DNA from: Suillus spraguei
Lineage: Eukaryota > Basidiomycota > Agaricomycetes > Boletales > Suillaceae
Reading direction: 5' to 3'
DNA: 40,820 nucleotides
NCBI GenBank assembly: GCA_016800925.1
Contig: JABCPU010000536.1
Location: 1 to 40,820 of the forward strand
Positions 11,304 to 22,047 of the stretch are shown one piece after another. The position numbers and the translations under genes are program-made. A model generated the notes under the pieces. That model was not told the DNA's origin, ran no database searches, and saw nothing but the letters and a program-made list of their open reading frames with translations. The stretch's first letter is position 1. Each line of letters starts with the position of its first letter.

Positions 11304-14300
11304 TCACCACCTAGGATGAGGCTGAGCATCCCATTGACCTCGTTGAGGTAAATGTCCTTCAAAGTCCGGTCCGCTACGAGTCCGACTCCTTTGCCATCCT
11401 GAATCCTGAGGACGGTGTGATGCATCCCCTCTCCCTCGTCCCCGACCTCTACCCCGCCCACGCGTACCATTCGTCCATCCTCCACGATCTGGTCCATCAT
11501 AATGAGGAACAGGACCATGACGTAACTCTCGATCCCGATCTTGTCGGTTGTACGACCCATTGTTGAAAGACCCACGTGCAGGACCCGTTGGTGGGGGTAT
11601 GGAATTAGGGCGGATAGGCGACGGAGGTGGAGCCGCCCGTGGATGGCTAGGAGGGTGGCTCACAGGGGGAACGCTTCCTGTAGCGAATGGTTGTGATGGA
11701 AAACTGGGCGGGGTGGTGTTGTTCCATAGCTGAGGCGGTGTGGCTACTATGGAGGCGGCTGGAGCGGCTGGTGGGGTAGAATAGCTACCGACATTCATGC
11801 CGTAATCCGCAGATAGGGTTCTTAACACGATGTTTATTTGTTCCTGCGTGAGGGAAGCTACCTCTGCTGCGAGGGACGTGTCAGCAAGCTGAGGGTAAGC
11901 TTGCTGTAGGGCAGTAAGTGGGGGCGCATTGATAGTTGCAGATACAGGCAAGGGTGCAGGCACAGACACATGTTGTACAGAAGGTGCTGCGGAAGTCGCG
12001 CCTGGTTGGCCAATAGGATGATCGGTAGCAGTGGGCATGTGAGGCGGCTGTGGCGAGATAACCTGAGCAGGATGTTGGAGCACAGATGGTGGTGGCGGCT
12101 GCGGCGGGGCGAGTTTCCCTCTCGTTAAGACCCAGATACCGATAACATAATTCGACTTGCGCGTTTTTGGGAGGCATAAGTTATCCATAAGCTCGACAAA
12201 GTCAGGCAAAGGATGACTTGCGAGCAGCGGGATCATGTATAATTCCTTTCCGGGGTGGTAGTCCTTCGGTCGGTTTCCCCAAGGAAACACCAATCCATGG
12301 CGGCTGAAGACAGGGATCGATCAGAAATCTGATTTACAATGCACGTCAGAGAATAGGAAACATACTTTTTATTAAGGAGAAATTCGCTGAACGTCTGCAA
12401 CGTTGGGCTCCCCTCCACTGTGGAAAATGCGCATGCAATAAGCTCTTTCTGCGAATTCATTCGCATCTGAAGGAGGAAATGCGAAGAGTTCTCTGTAGGA
12501 ACACGGCCATCGATGCGGAGAATATCAGAAGGGAAAAGGGTCTTCCATAAATCAGAGTCGTGACCCAAAATCCGACCTCCGACTTGCCGCGCAACCACAG
12601 GTGCTTCTTGAAGAGTTGAGGATTCTAGAGGCATGGATATCTAGTACCCGTAAGTTATCGCTAAGATCTGAAGCGACGAAATACACCAACCTTGCCATTC
12701 CAAACAACAGGAAGGGCGCCAAAAACCGCTTCAGGATCTTGAGAAGGCCGCTCCGTCTGCGAGGACTCTGGATCATGTTCCTTCTCTAACAACATATCGA
12801 AATCTTCATCGTTAGCTTCTGCAGCGACGAGATCTGCATCTATTTGCGATTCTCGTGAAACTCCAAGGTCTGTCATGGGCTCAGGAGGTGCTGCTGACGG
12901 AGCTGACCATAAAGTGTTGAGGTCGAAAGATGTACGAACAGGTGTCTCAGGTTTTGGTGTAAGCGAGGGGGCAGGTGTGAATGTGGCCGACTGGGTAGCA
13001 GGAGGGTGGCCAGGAGATTCGGAGGGTGCAGGTGCAGGCTCTGGAACAACGGCAAGCGCAGGCTCTGAGACATCGACAGGTACTGGTTCTGGGGCCGCGG
13101 CAGGTGCAGACTCTGGCCTTGCTGACAATGCGCTGTCTGTAGCGAGAATGGGAGTCTCCGCCCTCTCTGCATATAAATCTTGCGGGCCTGGCTCATCATC
13201 TAGATTAATGAGATCCGCGATATCAAGTTCCGGCTCCGGGAGCATCATATGGAAATCAGATGCGAACAAAGGATGCACGGGCTGTCTATCACTGCCTGCC
13301 GGAAATTGGTCGACTGAATGCATGGGCACAGACGGATGCCCTCCCCAACTCGATGTATGAGATACGACTGGAGACTCAGGTGGCGCTGATCCCCGAGCAA
13401 CTGCAGACGCACGCTGCTTCTGCTGTTCCTCGGCGGCCCTCAAGCGCGCCTGCCGCTCTCTCTCGCGTCTCTCTTCCTCCTCCCTCTCACGCTCCCTCTC
13501 ACGCTCGCGTTCGCGCATCGTAACATCACCATTCACATCCTCAATGTCCTGCAAGCCCTTATGAGTAATTTTTGCACGAGGAACAGTTGACTTTTGTAGG
13601 ATTGAATGTTCCAGAGATTCTTTCTCCAATATTTTGATCGACTGTTTCGTCTCTTCGTTCGCTAAGTCAGTCGAGCTCATAAGGGCAAGTTCCTTTGGTG
13701 TGATAGAGGACGAGCTAATGCGCTTGTGAATGACCACACGATCTGGTTTGCTAAGGTTAAAGTCGAGCATACGAAACCTCTCCCTGTGAATGCCAATCAG
13801 TGCGTTGATTAAAAGTCTAAACCGGAATATGGGCTTACTTATACTTCGGCCCAACACTGAGCTTGTTGTGCTTGTCCGGTTCGCAGTACATATCAAATAC
13901 GCATTGCTCAACCTCAGAAGCAAACGCCTTCGCCTCTTCCTCTAAACGTGTCTTATCTTCATCACTTAATTCACCCTCTTTGAGCTCGGCCTTACCACCA
14001 TCCTCCGTCGTAGTAGCATGTGGGTACTTCAAAAAAATCGAACAAAACAGCTGGTGGAGTTTTCCAAGACAGTACTTTCTTGCTGGATCTTCCTCAGCTG
14101 TCGCATCGCTGGATCTCCTGCGTTTGGGAACAGGAGGTTGGGTGACGCTCGTCGCCTTTCGCTTCAGACCAGAACCTGGAACAAGAGGCGCCTTCCTAGC
14201 TGATGATTCTTGAGACGGGCCGGCCTTGTGAGAAGATTCTTGGGCATCGGTACTTTCCCGAACGTTGGAATATGTGTCTGACTCGCTGGAGCTGGAAATT

Positions 14301-15481
14301 CTGCGACGACGCTGGCAAATAAAGCACGAAAACGATCAGATGTCAAAAAGCAACGATACTGAATAGGGTGGCAAGAACTCACCTTGGCAGATGTTGACCC
14401 TTTCCTCTTGGACTTCTCTGGCTCCACAATATATTCGTCCTCGCTGTCTGTGTTGTCCTCCGATTCTGATGGGAGAATCGCCGGAGGTGGAGTCGTGACA
14501 GTTTTGACCTCGCCGTGCTCTTCATCCGCTGCATCAGGTTCTTCCCACTTCACTGAAAACACGAAAAAGTATCAGCACCTCAAGTCTTCAATTGACACAC
14601 TGTAAGGAAGAAAAGAAAAGAGCACATTATTATTTTTCCCTGCGTGCGAACCGGACGTCACGGCACAGGTTGTACCATCTAGCGCCCGTTGACCGCCGTG
14701 CTCAAGCAATCGCTCACATTAAAACCTCTTCAGACAAAAATTGACTCAAGAGAAATAGTCGCGCGCCTATAACGTAAGGCCAAAGGCACCTTTGGATGCA
14801 CGAGTACAACCATCACAGCGGCACGCAATTGACTGCAACAAAGGTGTGGCGAACAGGAACAGATATGCCACTAACGATAGCGAAGTACTTGCAGGACAAG
14901 ACTCATATGATGGATGTACATGAAGAGGAATACGAGCGTGCAGAGACAGACCAGAAAAGACCGGTGACACTCACTGACTGTACGTTGACCAGTTAATTCA
15001 GTGCATGTAGAACATACATAAATATCTGCAAAGGTCGGGAATAATAATCAGCAATTGATGGTGAGATGCGATAAGGAAAAACTTACGAAGTTCAGAAGCC
15101 TCCACTTCGTCAAGCTTCACACAGCGAAAATGATACCTATGTGCCGATTTAGTGAAGTTAGTACAGGAATCTGATCGTGCATACGCACCACTCATTACAG
15201 ACAGAACAGCACACCATGGGCGTGCCATCATCAGGTTCATGGCAGATACAAAATGTACATCTATCCTTTGCCTGCCCTTCCTGGGCATCCTGGGTGACCT
15301 TCATAGGCGTCTTCGCCTTCCCACGACCAATCCTGGTCTCCTTCTCCATCTCGCTCATATGATCCTCGCTCTTCAGGGATCTCGCGCGCGACCTGATAGA
15401 TTTTAGCTGATTATCCTTGCTTGACTGTGACTTGACATTATTTGTAGCCGACATTGATTTCGTCCTTGAGCGGGTCGACAT
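11304..15481 (-). CDS. BYE1: Bye1/PHF3-DIDO-type transcription elongation regulator (PHD + TFIIS-M + SPOC)
   Basis: Nuclear Pol II-associated regulator: the PHD finger binds histone H3 tails, the TFIIS-like central domain docks on Pol II, and SPOC binds phosphorylated CTD in animal relatives. Exons (complement): 15189-15481, 15087-15136, 14975-15025, 14383-14552, 13839-14311, 12691-13783, 12366-12640, 11304-12303. They sum to 3405 nt (1134 residues) with all phases matching. PHD at ~75-125 (CTFCICHEP...CCSVCNEWYHFRC...YVCSTC). TFS2M at ~262-433 (ARKYCLGKLHQLF... ERFRMLDFNLSKP... HKGLQDI). SPOC starts near 705 (PVVWNGKISMPLES) and runs through VPTENSSHFLLQMR to GLVFPWGN.PKDYHPGKELYMIPL. Between these lie an RERERERE charged helix and a Pro/Ala-rich linker. 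The tail is proline-rich, with a Gly/Arg run (RGRGRGRGRGRG). Intron 3 is 422 bp, unusually long here. The orthology name is inferred from domain order. Confidence 0.9.
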
Positions 15482-16080
15482 CGTTGGCGTCGGTGTCCCC
15501 GCTTGTAAGGTTTAGTTGTGAGTCAAGAACAGAACGACTTTAAAACTCCGACATTCCGACGTTGTGGCAAATAATCAACGTCACTCTTTCCCAATTGGCT
15601 ACACCTCTTCATGACACAATGGATGAGCAGGACACAGGATGAATTGTTGATTGATCATGGATTAGTTCATGCAAATACACCCTGGCAATTCACAACTGTA
15701 CATCCGAGGTTGGGTGCGAACTATGGGCTGCCACGAGTGTCAAATCAAGCGCTCTCGCGTGAGCCTGATGTTATTACGGTCTAGAAGATCTTGTAAGTAC
15801 TGCATTCTCATGGTTTCCTCGTTGTTGGGGAGTCAACAGTGATAGAGTAAACCTTGTAATACCCTACTGCTGTTCGAAACTGTGCAGAATCAAATTTTGT
15901 TTGTTTATTTACATTCAAGGACACCCTTCCCTCCATGACGATATGTACAACATATTGATAGCAATTTAGGAAATACAATGTTTGCACTGTCCTGTGCCTC
16001 GTTTGTCTCTGTAAATAGACACAGCGTGTCTCTTCGCATTCTCATTCTTGACAAAGCCGTGTACAATCGACCGTGAGCAA
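15482..16080. other. intergenic upstream of the Bye1-like gene
   Basis: Promoter side of the Bye1-like gene. One 57-codon plus-strand frame from an ATG at about 15611 has no recognised motif. Nothing else supported. Confidence 0.35.
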
Positions 16081-16164
16081 AAGGATCCGTTTGAATGTCG
16101 AGTACGGTGCGCGCCAGCGTTAACCCGTTAAATGTAGTTGCATACGCAGGCCGTAAGGGACTTC

Positions 16165-17190
16165 AATTTACCGTCCAGGCAAAGTTGATGCGGGGAATGC
16201 AGTGGCTCTTGAATGTATTGGTGAGTTGGACTTCAATGAAACGGCGATGTAGAGCCACTATGCGGGCGCGCATTTCTAACCAATCTTTTTCTATAGAGGT
16301 TCCGTCGAATGGCGCACATGCAGTTCTGTTTTGATAGGGAGGCACTCCAGGATGGGTCAGCATTGAAAGGTAGTCGGGTGTGTGTTCTGGAGCGTTCAAT
16401 GCCATGAGTGTGTTTGGCTTCCTTCAGGTTGTCCGAACTAAAGTAAGAATCTGTATTGTGTTGTGAGTGGCGTGTATGCTGTAAGAGGGTGTGCGAAGGG
16501 ATTCGACGGCCTCTCGCAGCGCAAGACATCCTTCATTTTTATTTTCAAATAATCCGAAGTCACATGCTGCCTCATGGAAAGTGTTGAAGGTATGTCCTTC
16601 AATTGTTCGAAGGTCAGTGAAAGTGCAGGTCGATGGAGAAGTAGAAGTCGGAGGTAAAAGTGTTCTCCTTCCCGGATCGAAGCTGTTTGTACTCGGTTCA
16701 CTTTTTGTGAATGAATTCGCTTCGATGCTCTATTCCGTGTCACGCCTTTCTTTTGTTTCTCTGAATAGTCATTTGGGCCAAGTTCATCATCCTTTGAATA
16801 GGAATAGCACAGATTGCTCAAAGTGTTCTTCATAGCGAAGTGCCGCGAGCTCATCTGCACGTGAAAAGTAGCGGTTCAAGAGATAAGTACCTGATCTCTC
16901 TCCTCCTTCTTGTCGGAATTGTGGGACATTTAAGCCAGGGAAGTGAACGGGAAGGTTAGTCACGGAGGGTTCCTTCCGAGTGACCTCGAAATTGAGGGCT
17001 GCTTTTGGTGCTGAGATATCTGCCTTTTTGATAATCGCGAGCTTCATTCAGTAGAGTTGGTTCGTCGGCATCAATGTCTTCTTCAATGGCGAAGTGGGCG
17101 GGCGGTGTCTGACCCCTTGTAAAGCTTGTAGAGGTAACTGAAGACTTTGGCCGTATATACGACGTCAAAATGAAAGTGACAGTCGACAAA
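16165..17190 (-). pseudogene. Helitron helicase-like protein remnant
   Basis: Pieces of a Helitron RepHel protein appear in order on the minus strand but in different frames. First DADEPTLLNEARD, then LPVHFPGLNVPQFRQ, LLNRYFSR and LRYEEHFEQ (16790-17110). Then GEHFYLRLLLLHRPA (near 16650). Then FTDLRTIEGHTFNTFHEAA and GLFENKNEGCLALREAV (16500-16610). This is the region around the GE.FYLRLLL and FEDLRT motifs preceding the SF1 helicase core. Several frameshifts and stops separate the blocks, and neither the HUH Rep motifs nor the helicase Walker motifs are present. No TC/CTRR Helitron termini were identified. Confidence 0.85.
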
Positions 17191-17197
17191 AGTGTTG

Positions 17198-17584
17198 GAC
17201 ACTGTCACACCTAATATAAGCACTGAGATGCAAAAAAAAAAATACAAGAAACAACATACCTAACAGATAAGATCATTAAAAGGTGGTCGCATAACATAGA
17301 CAAGAGACTACAATTAGATAAAGCAAAAATAAACGCCGCCCCCGAAGTGGAAAACACATGGTCTGACATAATCAAACCACCCCCCCCAAATAGGAAAGAC
17401 TGGGTGAATAACCCTGAGGTTTTAGTGGGTATTAAACTGCCCAGGCCCCCGCAGAATGAGGTAACCAGGTAGTTAACGAAGTCCCACACTATCCTACGAA
17501 TTGTAGGATGTGCGTAAGAGCATTTCCCCTCGGATGACACCTGAAGGTGTCGCTATAAGCGTTTATGTAAGACTAGACAGTGTC
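17198..17584. mobile_element. 387-bp non-autonomous element with 9-bp inverted ends (possible MITE or solo LTR)
   Basis: GACACTGTC at 17198-17206 is the exact reverse complement of GACAGTGTC at 17576-17584. A GTTG tetranucleotide lies just outside each end, with one extra A on the right. The interior is non-coding, with an A11 run, a C8 run and a GACACCTGAAGGTGTC palindrome. TGTCACACC at 17203 also resembles an LTR start, but no convincing ...CA partner with a 5-bp duplication was found. It sits between the Helitron remnant and the truncated helicase pseudogene. Confidence 0.4.
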
Positions 17585-17617
17585 AGTTGTTACATAATAG
17601 ACTCGGACAGTGGCACT

Positions 17618-19108
17618 CATCTCCGTGCTCTTATTATTCTCCCGACGCGTGATTTAGTCATGCAAGTTCGGGAACATTAGAAGCGATCGCGAAAGGACGA
17701 GGTTTGAAGGTTTGCTTATTTTTGTCTGATCCTTGCCGATTTACATCTCGAATCTGAACCTAGATTGGTTCAGCCACCGGACAGCACTCATTCGCTCACG
17801 AGCAGTTGCAACTAGTTGCGGACATGTCAGCCAAGTACGTTCCCGTCTGGACGCCAACCCGTGCTTTATACCCGTACTGACGTTTGCGGAAGGCTTTCTG
17901 GTGGATCAAGTAAAGTTGACATTTTGATCTGTACCCCAGGGCGCCTTATTGATCATCTCAACGGAACACCCAACTTTACTCTACAACATCTCCGGTTCTT
18001 GGTCAGCCTCTTTGGTCTATCATACATTGTTTGAATGATCCTTTTTTTGCTAGGTAATAGATGAAGCCGATCGATTGCTTGCTCAGTCATCCCAAGACTG
18101 GCTAGCTCAAGTTCTTGCAGCCACGCAGCCATCACCGAGAATGGTCCACGAGACAACTAAAACCAAAACTCTGGTTCCCCTCTACGATTCTCTTGCCCCC
18201 GCTTTTCTTCGCCTTCACGGGGAAGTAGACCTACACACTGACATAGATGAAAAGAAAGACGTTTCATGTCAAAAATTACTGTTTTCCGCAACACTCACCA
18301 GCGACCCGGGAAAACTTGCAGCCTAGACCTCCGAAATCCAAAGTACTTTGTTGTGCAAGGTCCATCTGATGAATCAGAAATCGATGGTATTCCAATATTA
18401 TTGCAGAACGGTTCACTATGCCCGAAGCACTAAAGGTACGCGACAACAATTTATCCTGCCAGAAGCCCACTCATGGATCACAGGAATACATGATCATCTG
18501 CGAGGCCCCTCAAAACCATTGATGCTCTTCCATCTTGTGCACAACCATTCCGTCCGCAATGCGCTTGTTTTCACAAAGTCGTCCGAGTCGGCCTCTCGTC
18601 TTGTCCGTTTGTTCGAATTTTTCGAGGTGCTACCTCCGGCGGAAATCCAATTGTCGTTCGGTCGTATTCGAGCGATCTTCCGACTAACGAGCGCAGGACC
18701 ATATTGGAGAAATTCAAGGCTCAAGAGGTTCATCTGGAAGTTCAACACAATTTGTTTCCGTGACCTTCTATTCTGATTAGACTTTAGGCTCATATGTTCA
18801 GATCTCATTTCAAGAGGTATCGACATCAGTCATGTATCACACGTAGTCATTATGACGCACCGGTGGATATAAGGAAGTATGTACACCGGGTTGGTTGAAC
18901 TGCTCGAGCCGGGAGGAGTGGAGATGCTTGGACGTTGGTTGAAGAACAGGAGGTACGTCACTTGATGACCAGCCTGTGCATTCTCGTTCATTGAACTCTT
19001 AGCACATTATTTCAAATTTATGTTAAGAAGCGCCGGTCACCTTCAAAGGTCCAACGAATGAGGATATCAGAGAAAGATACTGCCTCGCTTTCATTGGCGT
19101 ACGAGGTC
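17618..19108 (+). pseudogene. DBP6: DBP6/DDX51-type DEAD-box RNA helicase pseudogene, 5' truncated
   Basis: Recognisable nucleolar 60S-biogenesis helicase sequence in order: ALIILPTRDLVMQVRE (motif Ia), GQHSFAHEQLQLVAD, SSKVDILICTPGRLIDHL (Ib), FTLQHLRFL, VIDEADRLLAQS (motif II), KLLFSATLTSDPGKLAA (motif III), YFVVQGPSDESE, RFTMPEALK, LMLFHLVHNHSVRNALVFTKSSESASRLVRLFEFFE (in two frames), SDLISRGIDISHVSHVV, then DIRKYVHRVG*TARAGRSG (motif VI) and an ISEKDTASLSLAYE tail. Intron boundaries near 17700, 18000 and 18435 are still spliceable. The 5' part with the Q motif and Walker A is missing. Several one-base losses (17671-17680, about 18327, about 18513) and a CGA-to-TGA stop at 18896 in the motif VI Arg position kill it. 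A functional copy presumably lies elsewhere. Confidence 0.9.
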
Positions 19109-19109
19109 A

Positions 19110-21700
19110 GTACCTATAGTCTATTCTCATGCAGTGCAAACGATAGATGCGCGTCTTCCTAGATATCTCTACGGAATTTCCGGGACGCGTACACACGGTA
19201 GTTTTCAACAAGCTATTGAGCCCCGTCCACTGGCCAATGTCAACGTTGACAAGCTTTTGTGGAGGACTGACGTTGATCGTGATGAGTCGCATGTACCGAC
19301 TTTGTGTGATGATCAGCCCCTTACTTGATCCTTTGCATCGACGCCAGCCAAAGTTCAGAGCAGCAATGAAACATTTGCTCATTCTCTCGAGGGATCCTGT
19401 GCGCCAACCACAGTTCCGTAAACTAGATGCGATGTCATCGTAGCGGCGCTCGGTGACACCCAGTCTCCGACTCCGCTGCTCCGCATGGTTACCTAGCTCG
19501 TTTGGGTTGTATCGTCCTATCTGACAAAACTGTGACGCTTTAGATGCGCTGAATTCAGAAAGATTTCTTCACCGCTGGTGAAACGCAACTTGAACACTTG
19601 TCATCGGTCTCAGTGATTGATCGAGCTTTAGACTCGTAACTGGCGAATGCAACAATGTCGTTTATGTGGACCTCACAACACCGAGCTGATCACGATCATG
19701 ATGTGGGCTACGATATTTGACATCGCCTGTCATAGTGAAGGAGGATTCATACCGGGTAAGTCTTTGCGCACGCGGTGGATAGTGCGAGATTACATCCATC
19801 GATCGCAACATTTGAGGAATGCAAATCTTATCTCGGTGCGTGGAGTTTCACCTGAATTGTGCATGTAACTTATGCTGGAGTGCCGTAGACTTCTGGACTG
19901 CACCATGGTGCACGCGTCAAGGTCTAACGTATACTTCTGCCCCGTCCTCGAACTCATGGGGTTGATCACAGAAGACGTATCTGTTGCAGATGATAGATTG
20001 TAGAATTCAAAGCATTGAATGGCGCCTCATTCGGAGCTATACATAAATCAGAATAATTGTTTAAAATGAACACAGGACGTCCAACATCAAACAGATCGGA
20101 GTGAAAAACAGTGTCGACAAGAATACATGCTGCATTAAGTTGGCGGAAATCCAGGCTAGTCAGAGCGCAGTATGGTCAGTGAATGAATCAAAAAGCCGAG
20201 AGCTTTGATCATCATAATGGCGCTGTGGTACGTGGAGATGGAAGGGGAATCGAGCATGGGAACCACGGAAACTTACGAGTCTGAAAGGAATCGGATAAGG
20301 AGAATAAACCTTTTGACGATGTTTGAGATGTTCTCACTGGAAGGTCTGGCATCCGTCTGTTGATCGATCTTCAATATTAGATGTACATTATGATGCGTAT
20401 CGCGTGTTCTGTACAAGTCGTCCTCACCCACGCTGTCAGCCGCAGCATCCGCAGAAATTTGTGTCTTGCTTGGACCACCTTCTCCAGCTTTGTTGATGAC
20501 TTTGTGCTTGCCTTTCAGCGAATGTAGCAACAGTGATGGGTGCGTCAAGCAGTAATTGCTGCATGGATTTCAATATCATCTGATGGATACGTGACGCCGT
20601 TCTCAGCAAAAACACCCTGACAATAATCAGGTCGTAAGATCCAAAACAACGATGCTCTTTTTCCATAGTGTCACAGGATTACTGGGCAGGGCTGGCTTGG
20701 GTAACGTTGCGGGTTGAGCATGATATCATTGCAGGAGAAGAAACATACTGTAGGTAAGCCCGTCGCAAAACAATTTCCAACTGATCTCCGTTACTGAACC
20801 TTGCGCTCACATTACGCTCACCCGAATGGCATACTAGGTCTACCCCTAAGCTCCTGCAGTTACTTCTGGGATTCAGTGCGCATTTATTCCTGTCTTGCGT
20901 GGGTCTGGGAAATATCGATGGATGTCCTATTGGGATACACGTGAACTTTGCGAATCAACAGCCTAATAAAGTTTCTAAACCATGTGCCCATCTTCCGAGT
21001 GACAATTGTAGCGGTCACTGTTCCGATGCCATGATTAATCAGGAGAACACGCCGTGGCAGTCTCTTTCGGCTAGCGTCGCATTCAGTGATGCAGCTGACC
21101 GATGTGGCAATCTTCAGGGTGCGCAAGTCAGCTAGTGTGGTACCGCAAGAACTGACATTTCTTATATGAAGTGCGTCATCCGCAAGCCAGACAGGGTATG
21201 ATCATTCTCGTCTGAGGAATAGGCTGTAGATGTCAGGCTCGTCGTGGATATAGCATATCAGTCCAAAGGATTAGTTGTAGATGTACTGTACATGTCTGCT
21301 TCACAAGTTGCCAATTTTAACTTGAGGATACTCTCAAACCGTTAATGCTGCCAACCATAACTGGATTTTCAGAAGTCGGCAACTACCCGAACTGGTCGTG
21401 TGTGTCTTACTTCCGCATCGATGTCCATGCCAGTCCCTGCATGGTTCCACTTTTGCTTATCATCGGATGAGTTCCTGTTCCCGGAGTGCACGCGCTGCTT
21501 TTCCCAGAGATCTCAATCTACTAGTATCACTGGCGGCGGGTCTGTTTGAATCTATATTGTTCTTTCGGATCCCTAGTTTATCCCTTCTGTTTGTTCAGTC
21601 GTCAGCTTTTTCGTCTGTCAGCATTGTGCAGTGACAAGTCATCCAGTGCACTGTACTTGCTGTGCTTTGTCCACAAACCATCAGAAGGAACGACTATATT
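19110..21700. other. unassigned region upstream of the kinase gene
   Basis: Several short frames on both strands (for example 19147-19443 +, 19647-19868 +, 20273-20548 -, 20436-20666 -) show no recognisable motif. The 20273-20666 minus-strand frames overlap in a way that could reflect a small spliced gene, but no family was recognised. The right end (about 21400-21700) is probably the kinase promoter and 5' UTR. Confidence 0.35.
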
Positions 21701-21708
21701 CCTTCGTC

Positions 21709-21714
21709 TATAAA
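21709..21714 (+). promoter_or_regulatory. TATA-like box upstream of the kinase gene
   Basis: TATAAA followed by GGG, about 335 bp before the chosen ATG. Plausible given the long 5' leader usual for large regulatory genes, but motif-based only. Confidence 0.35.
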
Positions 21715-22047
21715 GGGTTGTCTAGGCAAAACTAGCCATATTTGCAGTGTCATTCCCTTGCCGGTTTGCGAAGTGGAGCAGTAGGTGAATTCATACTTTT
21801 CGTAACTCTACATAATGTCCACACCGCTTACGACGAGGGTTCATTTTGGAATTGCAGGGTCACTTGGCTGCCATCGTATACATTATATCCATATCGGCGC
21901 CCTGCTTTGAAGCGAAGTGTACGCGGTCGTGCACCGTTAGTCATACAGTTTCCTCGAAATCTCGGCATTACATGCGGTTTACACATGGCAGCAATCGCCC
22001 TCTCGAGTGCTCCAAACACATACTGGCAGATACCCAACCCCTTTCAT

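Noticed and set aside
12875..13360. 161-codon plus-strand Gly/Ala-rich ORF
   Set aside because: Shadow of the Pro/Ala/Glu-rich linker of the Bye1-like protein on the other strand, whose splicing and domains are consistent.
21398..21634. 78-codon plus-strand ORF before the kinase gene
   Set aside because: Cys/Ser/Phe-rich without a motif; it lies where the kinase promoter and 5' leader are expected.
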